From positions 41,954,523 through 42,018,522 of the forward strand of contig VZDJ01007747.1 in the NCBI GenBank assembly GCA_008694505.1: DNA of 64,000 nt, read 5' to 3'. The notes below the pieces were generated by a model that saw only the letters and a list, made by a program, of their open reading frames with translations, was not told where the DNA came from and ran no database searches. This DNA comes from Cyanoderma ruficeps (Eukaryota > Chordata > Aves > Passeriformes > Timaliidae). Positions 32,932 through 46,405 of the stretch are shown here, in pieces (position 1 is the first letter of the stretch; each line of letters starts with the position of its first letter). Made by a program: the position numbers and the translations under genes.

Positions 32932-35900
32932 GGTGGCTGTGGTAGGCACCAGGATCATCATTTTGGGCCTGAGGGCTGGGATTGCAGGGTCTGAGGCAGT
33001 GGGGAAAAGTATAAAGAGTTGTGGGACCTGGTACAAACTCCCATGAGCCCTGAGAGCTTGGCTGCTGGAACGTTCTTCTGAGTAGCAGCATTTGTCCCAG
33101 CTCAGTGCAGGAAGGTTGGATGAGACGACCTTCAAAGGTCCCTTCCAACAAAAACCACTCAATGATTCTGTGATTTTCTGGGCTCCTAGAAAGTATTTTC
33201 CAACCAGATCTAATTAGGAGAATATTTTTTGCTGTGATGGTGGTCAGACACTGTCTGGAGCCTGGCAAGGTGGGGGAGTGGCATGGAGATGCTCAGTGGG
33301 TGACAACGCTGGGTCTGAGGAGCCTCATCTGTGCTGGCCCTGTTGGACCAGGACACACACACTGTTCCACAGTTTTCTGATTTCTTTTAGGATGTGTTAC
33401 CAGTGTTGTTCTGTGATTACAGCTCTTTGGGCCTCCAAGCTGCCTGGGTGATGTTACTCATCAGAGACCCTGAAAGCCTTAGAAACCTCATCTCTACCAA
33501 ACCCACCACCACACCTGTCAGAAAGGTTTGGCAAAGACCTCATGAAGTGCAAATTAGGATTAAAAATCTCCCAAGAACCTCAGTTTTTGTCAGAAAAGGT
33601 TTTTTTTTTTGGGGGGGGGGGGAATGAGGCTACAGAGCTAAAATCACTCGGGTGGTTTCAATTTATGTGCTTTAAAGAAAACTTGATGATAAAACATTGA
33701 CTCTCAGCAAGAAGTAGAGTGTGTTGAACAGCATTTTTGGTGTTAATTTACTCTCTAAAACCTTGTGCACTTACAGGGAGGGAAATACCCGAGTTATCCA
33801 GGGCAGCTGAGTACCCGCCTCGCAGAGCTCCTTCCCCTCCTTTACATTTAACAATTTATTCCAGGTTTTGGCCATCAATTTCAGCTAACGCTGGGTAAAC
33901 GGGAATTGAGCATTGCCGTGCCCGTTTGGGATTTCTCGGTTTCTGGAAGGATCAAGGCTGCTCCCAGCCTGAAGATGGCAATGGAGAGCCGCCGAACCCA
34001 GACCTGGAAAGGGCTGACAGCTCTTCTGCTGTGGCTTTAGTGATCTCACCGGGTCTTCTAAATTGATGCCAAAATTATCCCAGAGTAGGCAGTGTAGAGA
34101 AACCTCTCCCTGACTCCTAAAAGGTATTCCTTTTAAAGGACATCCTTGCGGTATTGAGGGATAAGCAAGACATTTTTAACAGATACAGCTGAAATGTCAA
34201 AAATAATGAGAACAAATAACTTGTATTACAGTAATATCAGCTATCCCCAGACCTGTTGGTGACAGGATCTGTGTAGACACAGCAGCACACTGGTCCTTGT
34301 CCCAAGGAGTTCATCCTCTAAGCTCTTTGGGATTCAGCAAAATGATGTCTGACCGGGAAGTAGAATGAGGCAGTGTTTCTGCAAAGCTGCTCTGGTGTGG
34401 GGCATTGCTGACCACGGCCCACGCAGAATTTGGGATTTCCACTGCAGCTAAGTGGAGTGGACTAGTGGCAATTTTAGAGGACAGAAACAATGAAACTACC
34501 TTTAACTTAAAAATTAGGGGGAAATACTTGCTTACATCAGAGAGGAGACAGATTTTGACTTCTTTGAGGAAAATGAGACTGTAAGAATTGAGATGCTCTT
34601 AAAGGAAATGTGTGCTTTTACACCACTTAAAATAAGCCCTGTGGCCTTACTGATAGTTTTCTCTTATGAAAAAAGCATCATTTTCCTGTGTCCCCATCCT
34701 GGAGTTGGACTCCTCAAACTGATTTCCACACTGCTCTGCTGTGTTTTGCTGCACTGATGAGGGCTGTGTCTGGGTGAGTTCTCAGATCACATACACAAGG
34801 TAATATCATTGGAAAAAGCATATTGCTAAATTCTAATCACAATCATGGTGGGCAAATTGCCTGGATAAGAATCTTGGGTTTGTGCTACACCCTGTCAGGA
34901 GCACTAATGAGGATAGTCAATCAGGCAGATGGATGCTGGGTTTGCTAAAGGGGTCTTTATGCCAGGGAGAAGGAAGAAAGCTGCTCATGTTGGAGATAAA
35001 TGTCCTTCCGGGTTTTTCTGGCAGCATCCTTGCTCAGGCCCTTCCCATATTTGGAGACCAAGCTTAGAGATGCAGCTTTTGAAACCTGCCCTCACAGGTC
35101 AGCCCCCACTCAGGCTCCAGCCTGTTGCATCCCCAGCTCCTGCCATTTCTCTTCCCAAAATTTTCTTTCAAACCTTTGTTTCTCCACCCCTCATTGCCCC
35201 TTCCCACAGGTCTGTGTGCCATGGCAGTGATTGCTGTTAGTACTTTTTCCCACACCCCAGCTCCCTGGGAATGGAAACTGTGATGGTCCCAAGGCACTTC
35301 CAACACACCAAAAGGCTCTCACACATCCCCAGCATGCAGGAGACATTCAGGCTGAGTGCAAATATATCCAGATGGCAGAAGGGAGCAGACACAGAAACAG
35401 GTTTTCAGTTTTCCTGGTGCCTCCAACAATGCTCTGGCTTTTCAGTGGACGGATCCTGTTCATGTGAGTGACACAAGGTTAAGACTGAAGAGCCCCACAA
35501 AGTCAAGAAGAGGGGTCAAGAAGAGGTGAAAAGCTGTAGAACCCCATCCATTTTCAGTCCTTTTTCTGCAGCACCAAGATGACACCAGCCATGAGCTCAA
35601 CAAAATGGGATGAAGCCAGGTTTCACAGTAGTAACAAAGTCCAAGAGAAAACCCCTGAAACAACAGAGAAACAAGCTGGGCATGAGTCAGGAAGTGGCTG
35701 GTAGGGATGAGGAGATGCTTTCCAGGATCCTGTTGCCTTGTTACTGCTATGGTTGAGCCATAGCAATATTTCTTCAGAGTATTCTGTGCTTCCCTGTGCC
35801 CAAAACAGGAACATCCCTGGCTGGAGGCTGCTCTGATCTGATGAGAACTCACTGGAGCCATGAGAAGGACAATCAGAAACATGTTCCCTCTCAGGACACT

Positions 35901-37806
35901 CAGTTGGTCCCATCACAAGAAGCACAACCCAGTGAATGTAAAATTTGCAGCTTTTCCCCCCAACACACAACTTCAGAAAAACCAGGTTTTTAGTAGGCTG
36001 AAATGATGCTTTTTGCCTGAATGCCTTAGTGCCATCTCCTGGGTAGAAGGGGAAATTCTCATTTTGGAAATGAAAGACTTGGTGTGAACTCCCTTGGCCA
36101 GTCATTAGAATCCTGATTGGCATCAGGATCCCCACACTCTGCCTGGTGCTGCTAAGATGCTAAAGAACTCTTCCTTGGGATTCATGTTGGAGGTGTCTTT
36201 CAGGGAAAAGGATGCTCTGGGTTCACCCCTCATCTTCACCACAAATGTTGAAGTAGCATTTTCCATCTTTAATTTTGTCTATTTCCCAGCATGGAAGCAG
36301 TGACTGAACTCTAACTTTGCTTCATGCATCCTTTACGGAAAAATTAATTCAAAATTTTCATGAGTTCATCCATTGATGACCTTCTCTACTTTGAGTCTTT
36401 CTAGAACTCTCCACAAATTATCTCACTGTACATCAGAGGTGCAAAACATCCTTATTGAATGGCCAGATGAATTTCACAGTGCTGAAAGACAGGCTAAAAT
36501 ATGTCTGTGGTCATTCTGGCCACCACTACAGAGCATCGACTTCACCAAGGAATGACTGAACCCTCAAATGTGTTTGATGCTGCCTGCACCTTGCATGGGA
36601 ACAGGCAGAAATCCCACAAGAGCTTCTTTGGAAGAGCATTCTTGGGAAGAACTGGGGATTTGTGTTGTAACAAGCACAAAATTTCACAGGTGTTTTTACA
36701 AATGTAATTAGAGGATTAATTTAGCCCAGCAGAACAAAACCTTGGTGGTTGGGGTTTCAGCGGCGTGATGAGACATTTCTAAAAGAGAAGCACCTGCAGT
36801 AAGTGCTTGGACACCTTCACTGCTCTGCAAACAGCAGTGCCCATGAATGCCACCACATCTTTGAAGGCTGCAAGGACATTCAAGGGCTGGTCCTCAGCCC
36901 CATCACTGAACAATCAGTTTTTCCTCCTGTTTTGGGCAAAAACTCTTCCCATGGCTGCCACCCAACTCACAATTGTGCAATAAATCATTCAGTGTATGCT
37001 TAATGTTAACAGAGCAAGAGTTGATGATGCAAATCCACCATCTGCTGCAGCAGGTCAGCCCTGCCCTTGGCTCAGCCACCAACCTGAGCAGAAATTATAA
37101 GCAAAGAACTTGCCAATTAACACATTTTGCCAAACTGATTTTTGTCAGAGGATGCTGGGAGACAACTCTTTTTGAATGGTATAGTTTTAGTGGCACTTTC
37201 TTGGGCAAATGATGGAGTTCAAAAGAGATGGAGAGAAACAGAGAGAAGTGAGAAAGGTTTACTGTGATGGCTTGGCAGTCCAGAACAAAAGCAACTGCCA
37301 GCCATTCCTCCCAATTTCCCTAAAATCAGGTCTTTTGCTTTCCAACAAGACTCAGCTGGCCTCATGCCTGTTTCCATGCTGTTTCTGTGCTGTTTCTGTG
37401 GCAGCTCAGGTGCTGTCAGTGTTTGGGAACAGTCTGCTGGGATGTGGGACACAACCTTCACAGAAGTTCATAAACACTAAAAAGTTCTTCACTGCCTTTA
37501 TTTGAGCTCACTTAGATGAAGAGGGTTTTTTTTTTGGTTTGGTTAAAAGCTACATGAATCATGCAATAGAAAATGAAAGGGGTTGCATTGCTGAGATATG
37601 ATGACTCCAATTGTGGTGTACAGATCTGTCTGACGTTGCTGCAAGATAAAAGTGAGTTTAGAGCTATAAATGACTGCAGTTAGAAAGGATTGTGTGATGG
37701 TGACAAATCCTCTGCATGTACCTGCCTGGCCTGTGCTCAGCTCAGAGGTGGGTTCCAAGTGCTTTGCCTCAGATTTCCTTCTTCTGGAAGGAAACACACA
37801 GCCTGC
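32932..37806. other. gene-free region
   Basis: No exon could be supported. It includes a short CR1 tail (33110-33180), a T-run joined to a 12-G run (33599-33622), and a complex stretch at 33830-34100 with isolated CpGs and AT cores that may be regulatory. Confidence 0.45.
33110..33180 (+). mobile_element. CR1 LINE terminal fragment
   Basis: Only the last 70 or so bases of a CR1 remain: 'ggttggatgagacgacctt', 'aaggtcccttccaac' and the terminal 'aatgattctgtgattttc'. Confidence 0.8.
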
Positions 37807-38073
37807 TGTCAGGGCCCAAGGAATGGCCTGAGGTTGTCAGGGGAGGTTTAGGTTGGATATTGGGAAAAGGTTCTTCCCTCCAGAGGTAGCTGGGCCCTGA
37901 ACAGGCTCCCCAGGGCAGTGGTCACAGCACCAGCCTGACAGAGCTCCAGGAGTGTTTGGACAATGCTCTGGGCCACGGTGTGACCCTGGGGGACGGTGCT
38001 GTGCAGGGCCAGGAGCTGGACTGGATGATCCTTGTGGGTCCCTCCCAACTCAGCATATTATATGATTCTGTGC
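37807..38073 (+). mobile_element. CR1 LINE 3' fragment
   Basis: It shows the CR1 3' features 'ggttggatattgggaaaagg', 'ttcttccctccagaggta', 'ggctccccagggcagtggtc', 'ctggatgatccttgtgggtc' and the end 'atatgattctgtg'. Plus orientation, 5'-truncated. Confidence 0.9.
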
Positions 38074-41000
38074 TCAGCTTGAAACTGCTTGATGGATTTG
38101 CCTCCGTCAAATATAAACCATGCTGGTAAAACTGTTAGAATTTCCCACTGATACTAGTTTATTTTTATTTTTAAATTACAAGCAATATATTCTGTAATAT
38201 GTTTTGATTTTTCCCATATTTTTCGGTTCTCCTTCCATGAATTCAAAACAAAATGTTTCAACCCAGGGTCATGCTGACCCAGGTGTTTTAATTTCCTCTT
38301 CATCTCCTTGGTCAGTGGACCTTGAAAAAAATTGTCTTTTGGGTGGCCTGAGCCTTTCCTCTACCTTGCAGGTCATTCTTGGTGCAGTGGACACATCTCA
38401 GGTGTTCTGGGATCATGTGGCCTTTGCAGACCTGAGCTTTGTTGGTTTCCCTGTGAACAGTGGTGATCCCTAACCAGGCCTATTCCCCTTAGGAGGAGCC
38501 ACTTTTACATCAAACTAAGCCTAAGTATAAAATATCTCCCTTTTAAAAAAATGATTTTTAAATACAAACATGCTGTAATATTTGCAGATTCAGTTCTTGT
38601 CCTTTCATGGCCAGCTGGAAACATCCAGCTGTTCGTGTTACTGAACAGGAAAATGATATGGCAGAAATATGAAAAAAGTGGATTTTGTTTCTCTATGGGA
38701 TGGATATCAAGGGAAAATATTCTCATGGGTGATGTTTGATGGCTTGTGGGTGAGTTGCTGATAATGAGTCAATTAATTAAGCAGGTCAGCAGGGCAAACC
38801 GTCCCATCAGGAATCTCCTGCTCTAATCAATGTGTGAGGGTCTTCCAGCCTGGAAGCTGCTCCTTCCTCTGCCAACTGCTCCTGCTTTCCATCACACAGT
38901 GGGATTTCACTGTATCTATCCATGGAATGTGTGAATGAAAGATATAAATAATGACAAAAAGTGAAAACAAGCACTTCAGTGTTTTATTTCAATCAAAGTG
39001 CCTCAAAAGCAGATACAGGCTGTGACTGATGTGACAGTTTTACAATCACCTTCTTCAATTCAGCTTCATTTCAGCAAAAAACTGTCTTACCTGGAGAGCC
39101 AGATCAGCTGTACTGCACTGCAGGTGACAGAGCTCCCAAAATCCCATTGCATTTCTCACTGTGGTGGTGGGTTCACATACCCTGAAAACTGCATCCAAAG
39201 GCTACTGGGTTCCCTGGAAAATTTTCCACTCATTTCAAGAAGCTCAGACTTTGTAAAAAATAAATAAGGAAAAAAAATTAGGAGTAAATTTAATAAAAAT
39301 CAGAGAGGAGATCCCTGATGTGACTCTTGGCAGTCCCACGGCTGAAAGTTCTCACTTTCCCCATTGCTTCCCCTGCACTGTTTTCTGGCAAGTCACAGCT
39401 TTCTGCAATAAAGTCAATAAACCCATAAACCCAGTCTTGCTGCTCCAAATACCAGCCTGCAGGTTTTAACTCTGCCTTACCTTGGCCTTGCAAGGTGCTG
39501 GTGCTGAGTTAGGCTTGTTCACATGATGCTGCTGCCCAGACTGGTGCTGAGTGCCAGGTGTGACAGGGCAGTAAAGATGGCACAACAACAGAACCCTCAA
39601 AAATCGGGGCACTGGTTCAAAACAGGGCCCCAAACCTTTGCACACCCCACTGAGACTTTTGGAGGGATGGGAAAAATTTCTTCAAGACTAGCGAAGACAT
39701 GAAGAAGTGGTGCAAAACAGAAGGAGAAGAGTTGAGCAGCAGCTGATGTGCTTGGGGAATTAGGTGCCCTCTGAGCCTGTGCCTGTCCACTGCTGCCTTG
39801 AAACCCAGCCAGTACACATATAACAAGTGGTAGGTGTTGCTTTGTACCAGTTTCCTGTTTGTCTAATACAAAATAAATGGGCTTTTTAAATCCAAATGGA
39901 GCTGTGCAAGCCAGGTGGAGAAATGCCAGCTCTGAAGCTTTGGATTTTCATACAATTCTTTCTGATCCAAATATCATGTTTGCAGGAAAAACATCCAAGC
40001 AGCATTTCTGCAATCCTTGGAGGTTACCTAATCCAGTCCTCTCTGAAGGTCACCTTGGTGGTCTTCCTGTCCATTGCTGCTGTGGCTCTGTGGGATGGAG
40101 AACAACTTGGAGATGCCCAGGCAGAAGGGAAGGACTGCAGGGTGTGGGAACCAGCCCATCCTGGTTGGGAGTGAGGTGTGGGGGGTCAGGTGAGTGCAAG
40201 GTTGGGGTGGTTTGTGGTTTCAGGAGCAAGTTGCTCTAGGTTAAAAGAAGTGTGGGAATAGTCTTTGAACTGGAGTCAGGTCTTTTCCTTTCACTGGCAC
40301 ATTTCTAGCTTTTGAAGAAGAAGATTGAAAAACAGAGGAACTGGAGAAAATACTTGGGCTTTTAGAAAATTGTAACCCATTTTTCATTTTTTTACCTAAT
40401 TTGATTATCTACATTTTTCAGGGCAGAGTCAGCTGTCCCTTTAATCAACATAATCCTAAGCATGCTAGCAGGGTGTTTGGTGAAACCCACCTGAATTTTC
40501 ATAGAGTTTTGTGGCCAAAACAGTTTTTCACCCTGAATGAAAACTGCATTGAAGGGGACCCCCTCTTCCCCCAAAATTTCACCTCTGGGAAGGAAGGGAA
40601 AAGTTCTTGAGTGTGAGCCCCAAACTCCCAGGCCTGCAGCTGGTAGGGAAAGACAGACTGGATGGATTTGGGATGCTCCTGGGGATGGGACTTGCAGGAC
40701 AGGACAGAAATCTGCGAGTCTGGAGAAGAAACTCCCATCTGAGTCACATCAGCTCTGCAATGCAGGTGCTTTCCTGTCACTCTTTTCCTCACTGCTTTGC
40801 CTGCTCTTTGGGGGATGACCAATGTCTGAGTCACCCCTCATAAAGCTGCTCCTGGATTCACATTTTCCACGGTTACTGCACATCCTTGTAATGGATGTTT
40901 TCCTATTCAAACACTGTTTGTTGGGATGTTTTCCCCTCAGAGAAGGCAGCAACCAGCAACCCACTCCTTCATCCCTTGATCACTCAAAACTTTGACCACT

Positions 41001-42815
41001 ATAAATAATAAACAGCCTTGTCTGGGGAGTAGCACTGAAAGCTGTTTTCTGCGGGAACGTTTCATTTTGTGTTGGCTTTTTTTTAAAAAATTTTTTAAAA
41101 ATTATCGATTATATTGTTTCGATATTTAACCAGACCATGGAGAATGGGTTTGAAAGGAATCCTGAAGGTACTATGATACTAAATCACAGGGCCAGGAAAA
41201 TCAGCTGAAGCACTGGAACAGGGTGGTCCATGTAACTGAATTCTTGCTCAGCCCATGACTCACCAAGACAAAGAGGATTAGTGACAATTCCTGTGGATGG
41301 AAGCCAGATCTGCCTGCCCAGCCTTGTGGCCAGGCTTTGAGTTTGAGCATTTTTTATTCACTGTGTGGATTTACCTCTCTGTGTGTGTGTAAATGTGTCT
41401 CACCCTGATTGCAGACACAGCTCTGTGTTTGCAGGAAAAACAGCTTGTGCACCCCACATGCCAGAAATCCTGCATCCCAAGGGACAGCTCCTCCTAATCA
41501 ATCCCTTGTGCATCATACCAGGCCTCCTGCACCCTGGCACCATCAGCTGTTCTTCTATCACAAATCATTCATTAATTCAAATTTTTTATCTCCTTGCTTA
41601 ACACCCAAGCAAGCTCCTGGAAGTGCTCTGCTTTGGAAGATCAAATTTTAACAGCTGGACCCTTCTGGCTGCACATCTTACTCTGTACAGTACCTCTTAC
41701 TGTGAGCCAACCTCTGCTCATCTCATGATCCTCTCCAGACATTTATTCAGAGATGTTTAACAACAATAAACATCCATCTCTTCCAGCCTGCGTCAGGCAC
41801 CGTCATCGTGGAGTTTTTCTGGCAGCAGAGACTGCAGGGAGCTGAGAAAGGATGATCACATGCATGACACAGCATGGGATGGAGCATATTTAACTGCTGG
41901 ATTCCCAAAAGGAGAGTGGTGAGATTCATTAATGCCAGAAGCATCCCGGCAGTGCCCGCATGCCCTTCACCTCCAGGTCAGCAGGAATTGCTTTGCCAGC
42001 CTTGGCCACACAGCACAGCACGCTGTGACAACCAGCAGCACTTTTCTGGTGAGGAAAGCTCAGAGGTTTAGCCAGCTGAACACAAATCTCCACTGGCAAC
42101 TTGTGAAATCTGCATTTTCCCTCCCATTCCGTGTCCAGGGATACAGCACCTGGAAGCTGCAGAAGCCTCGTAGGGGTCACTGGGCACTCTGCAGTTATAA
42201 AGCACTTTCTTCACTCAGTCCATTTACAGTGCCAAGGGCAAGATGAAGCTCCAGCCTTCCCTATTGAGTATAAAAATATTAAACTCAGTGGGTTTTGGGT
42301 TGTTTTGTGAGGCTGCCATATGTCGGTGGTTTCGTCTAACGCTGAGCTGGGAACTCCAGTGCAGCTCAGACAATTTTATTCTCAGGCTTTTTCTGACCTT
42401 CAGGCCAATTTCTTACTGCAGAAGCACTTGGTCCCAGGTGTGATGGCCACCAACACAGGTGTGTTTCACTGCTGGAAGGGTTTTGCCTTCTAAGGATTGT
42501 GTTGTACAGTGGATAGATACAATTTGGCAGAGCAGCAGCAGGTCTCCAGCTGGAGTCTCACGGGACACAGTGTAAGGACCAGTAGGGCCAGCGATTTCAC
42601 TGGGGACTTTGGCTCCTGTCAGGAGTTTCAAGAACATCTTCAGGGCAGGTTAGAGCAGTGTGGGAAGGTTGAAATGCTTGATGCATCCCTATACAGACTC
42701 ATGGCTTGCTTCCTCTGGGTATTTCCACGATGGGGTGGGTGCTTCAGCCATTGCCTGAAAAAAACCCCAAAAAACCCCAACCAAACAAAAAACCTCAGAA
42801 CAAACAAACAAACCC

Positions 42816-42816
<1 letters not shown>

Positions 42817-42855
<39 letters not shown>
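42817..42855 (+). repeat. (CTAT)n microsatellite
   Basis: About nine CTAT units follow an A/C-rich segment (42760-42816) and run into a TATA-rich stretch to about 42900. Confidence 0.95.
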
Positions 42856-45221
42856 ATATATGTATACAACGTATATATTAAATACATATATATATATAAA
42901 AGGACGTGGCAATTACACAGGCAGACCCTAAGTGCCACAGACGAGCGGGGTCAGAGGGCTGCAGGTCAGTCCTGCTGTACAGTTTCCTGTATTTTAAACA
43001 GCTCTCTGAGTGCCTACAGGAGCCCTGCAGGCTCCAGCAGTTTTCTCTCCCATGTTTGTTCATCCCTGGCTGACCACGCTTGGCAGGCAATGTCAGATGC
43101 ATTTGCTAAAGGATTCCTGCAGGCAAAAAAACCCCAAAACCCCCAAACAACCCAAAACTTTCAATCTTTTTTTAATAATTGAAAATGTGTTTTTTGAATG
43201 TGGGTCTCTTTCCAGAGTGTTCCTGTGACATATGTCCTTTATGCCATAAAGGGATTTAAGTACACAAATCCAAGTTATGGCTTGGAAGTCCATTTGTTCC
43301 CTGTGGTTTTGGTAGGAAGGGTTTTAGGGGAGCTGATCATCTGACAAAGAAAGAGGATTCTGATTGTTCTTCAGGGATGACCTAATTCCATCTATAATTC
43401 ACATTTGGGTCTGATGACCTTCTAAACAGGACCTGGCCTTGACCAGAAGCTGAGAGCCAGGCTTGGATAGGGGATGCTCTCCAAACCCTTCTGCTCCTCT
43501 TCATGGTGAGTTCCCACCACAATCCAGGGCTGGCAGGGACTGGGGGGGCCAGGAACTTGCAAAGCACTGGAAAATTGGGTGTGGCAGGAAGGTGATCTTT
43601 GGGAAAGATGGCCAGAAATGCTCCGAGCACCCATTTTCCATTATTGTGTTTTAGGCACTCGTCTGCATGGGCTTGGTGCCTTCAGCCCCACCATGAGGCA
43701 AAGGGAGAATTGGACAGGTTGGGAATGTGATCCAGACACAGTGGGAAAAAGAAAGAGCTGAACATCTCCATGGGGTGATGGAGCTCAGCTCTCCCCTGGG
43801 AAATCAGGCAACTCCCCCCATTTTCGTAGGCATGAGGAAATTTCTTGTTCTGTTCATGACCTTTTCCACGTAGCTCAGCCAGGGCTGACTCCCGATGCTG
43901 GGATCTGGTGGTGAGGGCCATGTCTGGGAGGAGATGGCACTTGGATAGTTGTGGAAGAGCATCTGAAAAGCTAACTCTGGTCAGTTGTTCACCAATGTCA
44001 AGTTTCTAGCCGCTATCAGATTTAAAAGAAAAAAATAAAACATTTATTTCTCAATTTAGAAATAAAAATTTCTTCAGGTTTTCTATTTCCCAGTGCTATC
44101 GCCAACTTGAAAAACCAATGGGCCTTCGTTAAAAGGGACAAAGGATGGTGAACAACTGGAAACTAAATATTTAAAAAGCAAACAGGCGCTTTTTTTGCCT
44201 CAACACAGAGCTGGAAGGGTAAATTTAAAACCCAGGCACTGAGTTGAAACAGTCTCTGTTCCACGTGTCAGAGAATGGAATGAAAAATATAGGTTGTCTC
44301 TCTCCACAGTTTTTTTATTCCACATTTATCCCTGGCAGGGGTGAGGGTGAATGACGGCAGAAGGATGCCCAGGGTGACACTGCCACTGGTAACCTACAAA
44401 TTACACATGGAGCATTGCTGCTTGTTAAACCCTAGACTCAAAGCCAACCAATACATTTTTTATTTTGATGGAAGTTCACGGGCTCTCCTGGGCCCCTTGG
44501 GGTGGTGTTTTGGGTGGGCACTGGCTCTGCTGCCCATTCCCCTCTCTCAGGGCACTCTTCTGCCTCTGCGGTGAAATATTTTCATTATTTTATGTTACAC
44601 CATCAGCCAGTGAAGAGGTGCTGCCAGGTGCCTCCATCTGAGTGGTCTAGAAAATGTTCAAATACAGACATTTTTCTCCTTTGAGAAGATATGAGCCCTG
44701 GATTTTCCCTTTATTTTTGTTCTTATATTCCTTACAGAAAAACAATTTTACCTGACATTCACCTGACATTAATGTACCTTTATAAAATATTCCCGTCTTT
44801 ACTTTGGAGATGGTTGTTTTTCATTGCACACAGTTTGTTTTCAAACAAAACCATTTTTGTGTTTTAGTGGCATTTTTCATTTTCTATCAAAATACATCAG
44901 CAGCCCGACATGAAATCAAATTTATGGAGACTGCAAATAAGTTTTCCTATCTCTAATAACAAGTAAGAAAAACTGGATTTCAGACTCATCCCACTAATGG
45001 CAATGTTTTCTGTATCCTGCTGTCCCAGTGGTATGGGATTGTGTGTGTTTTGGGTAAGCACAAAACAATAAGAAGACTGAAGATTAATTTTGTTTAAAAC
45101 CACCATCATCAGTCACCTCTTCTAGACACCCCATAGCTAAGTCCCCTCCCAAGACATTGCACAGAGGAAGCTCTGTAACAGTTTATTTTATCATATCTTT
45201 CTTTATTGCCTCTCTCCAGGC

Positions 45222-45247
45222 TTTTTTTTTTCTTTCCTTTTTATTTT

Positions 45248-45292
<45 letters not shown>

Positions 45293-45324
45293 TTTTTTTT
45301 TTTTTTTTTTTTTTACTTTCTGTG
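45222..45324 (+). repeat. poly(T) tract
   Basis: Roughly 100 bases almost entirely of T, interrupted by a few C, A and G, directly upstream of an assembly gap. Base-level accuracy here is doubtful. Confidence 0.95.
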
Positions 45325-45329
45325 CTTTT

Positions 45330-45369
45330 NNNNNNNNNNNNNNNNNNNNNNNNNNNNNNNNNNNNNNNN
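45330..45369. other. assembly gap (40 N)
   Basis: A run of 40 N follows the poly(T) tract. The true length of the missing sequence is unknown. Confidence 0.98.
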
Positions 45370-46309
45370 CATTAACAGAATTGCAGATATTGGCCTTGCA
45401 ATCCACAGAAGCACGATGCCCGCAGATGAAACGCCGCTTGTTTTTAAAATGACAGCATTTCTGTCACAGGAAGCTGGGGAATATGGTCAATACATAAATC
45501 AGCACGCTGGGAGAAGGAAATGGAATTGCAAGGTTCTGCTCCGTGAGCTTCAATTCTGTGAGTCATGCAACTCACAAGTCAAGGTTAAAAATGTTTTTGG
45601 GCTTCAACTCGTTGTAATGCAGGGGCTGCCAAACTCTTCTGATTGCTGTGCCTCTTCAAAAAAAGAAAAAAGGAAAAAAAAGAGAGAAATTTAATATGCA
45701 AGATTCTCCTTCTAATGCATTTTAATTAAAAACTTAATTGGTTTGAGCTAAGTATTTCTGAACTCTGGTAAAGTAAATGAATATTTAAAGCTCCCTTGGG
45801 GCCATTGTGACAAGCACAAGCCAGAAAAACAGGATTTCTTTCTACCAAAAATTAAAGGTTTTTAACAGAACACCATGTAGTACCAACAGGCAAAAGTCTG
45901 AACTGGGCAGTGGTGAGGAATCTGATCTTGCACGGGGGTGTTTTCTCTTGCCAGAAACTCTTTTGTTTTCTGTCCCCCAACAACTGTTTGTATATTTTGT
46001 TTGGGGTTTTTTAGGGGTGGGTGGGGTTCTGTGTGATATTTTTTTGTTCTGTTTGATGGAGTCACATTTCCCAAGCACTGGCCTCACTGGAAAGGCCTAA
46101 AATTGCTCTAATTAGAGCAGCCTTTTGGCACACCCTGCGTGCTCATTAAAAAAGGGACAGGGTACACTACTCTCCATCAATGCGCTGTGCAACTTGAACT
46201 ATATATTAAAAAAAAAAGTAAAAAACCAAATTATCCGAAAAAAACCCCATCTTCACGTGCATCTTAATCTTCTGCAATAATCTACATAAAATTGGATGAA
46301 TTTTTTCAG

Positions 46310-46405
46310 AGCTGTGGCTGCCCCAACCCTGGAAGTGTCCAAGGGCAGGTTGGATGGGGCTTGGAGCAACCTGGGATAGTGGAAGGCGTCCCTGCCCTCA
46401 CATAT
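46310..46405 (+). mobile_element. CR1 LINE internal 3' fragment
   Basis: A short piece with the CR1 signature 'ccctggaagtgtccaagggc', 'aggttggatggggcttggag' and 'caacctgggatagtggaagg'. The terminal octamers are missing. Confidence 0.85.

Larger units (their letters stand above)
38074..46309. other. gene-free region
   Basis: I see no coding exons. Contents: an AT-rich near-palindrome at 41079-41104, a CTAT microsatellite with an A/C-rich leader (42760-42900), a second A/C tract (about 43126-43158), a long T-run with an assembly gap (45222-45369), and a 16-base palindrome at 46104-46119. Confidence 0.45.

Noticed and set aside
41079..41104. AT-rich palindrome as a possible replication or attachment site
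   Set aside because: It consists only of A and T runs, so self-complementarity is trivial.
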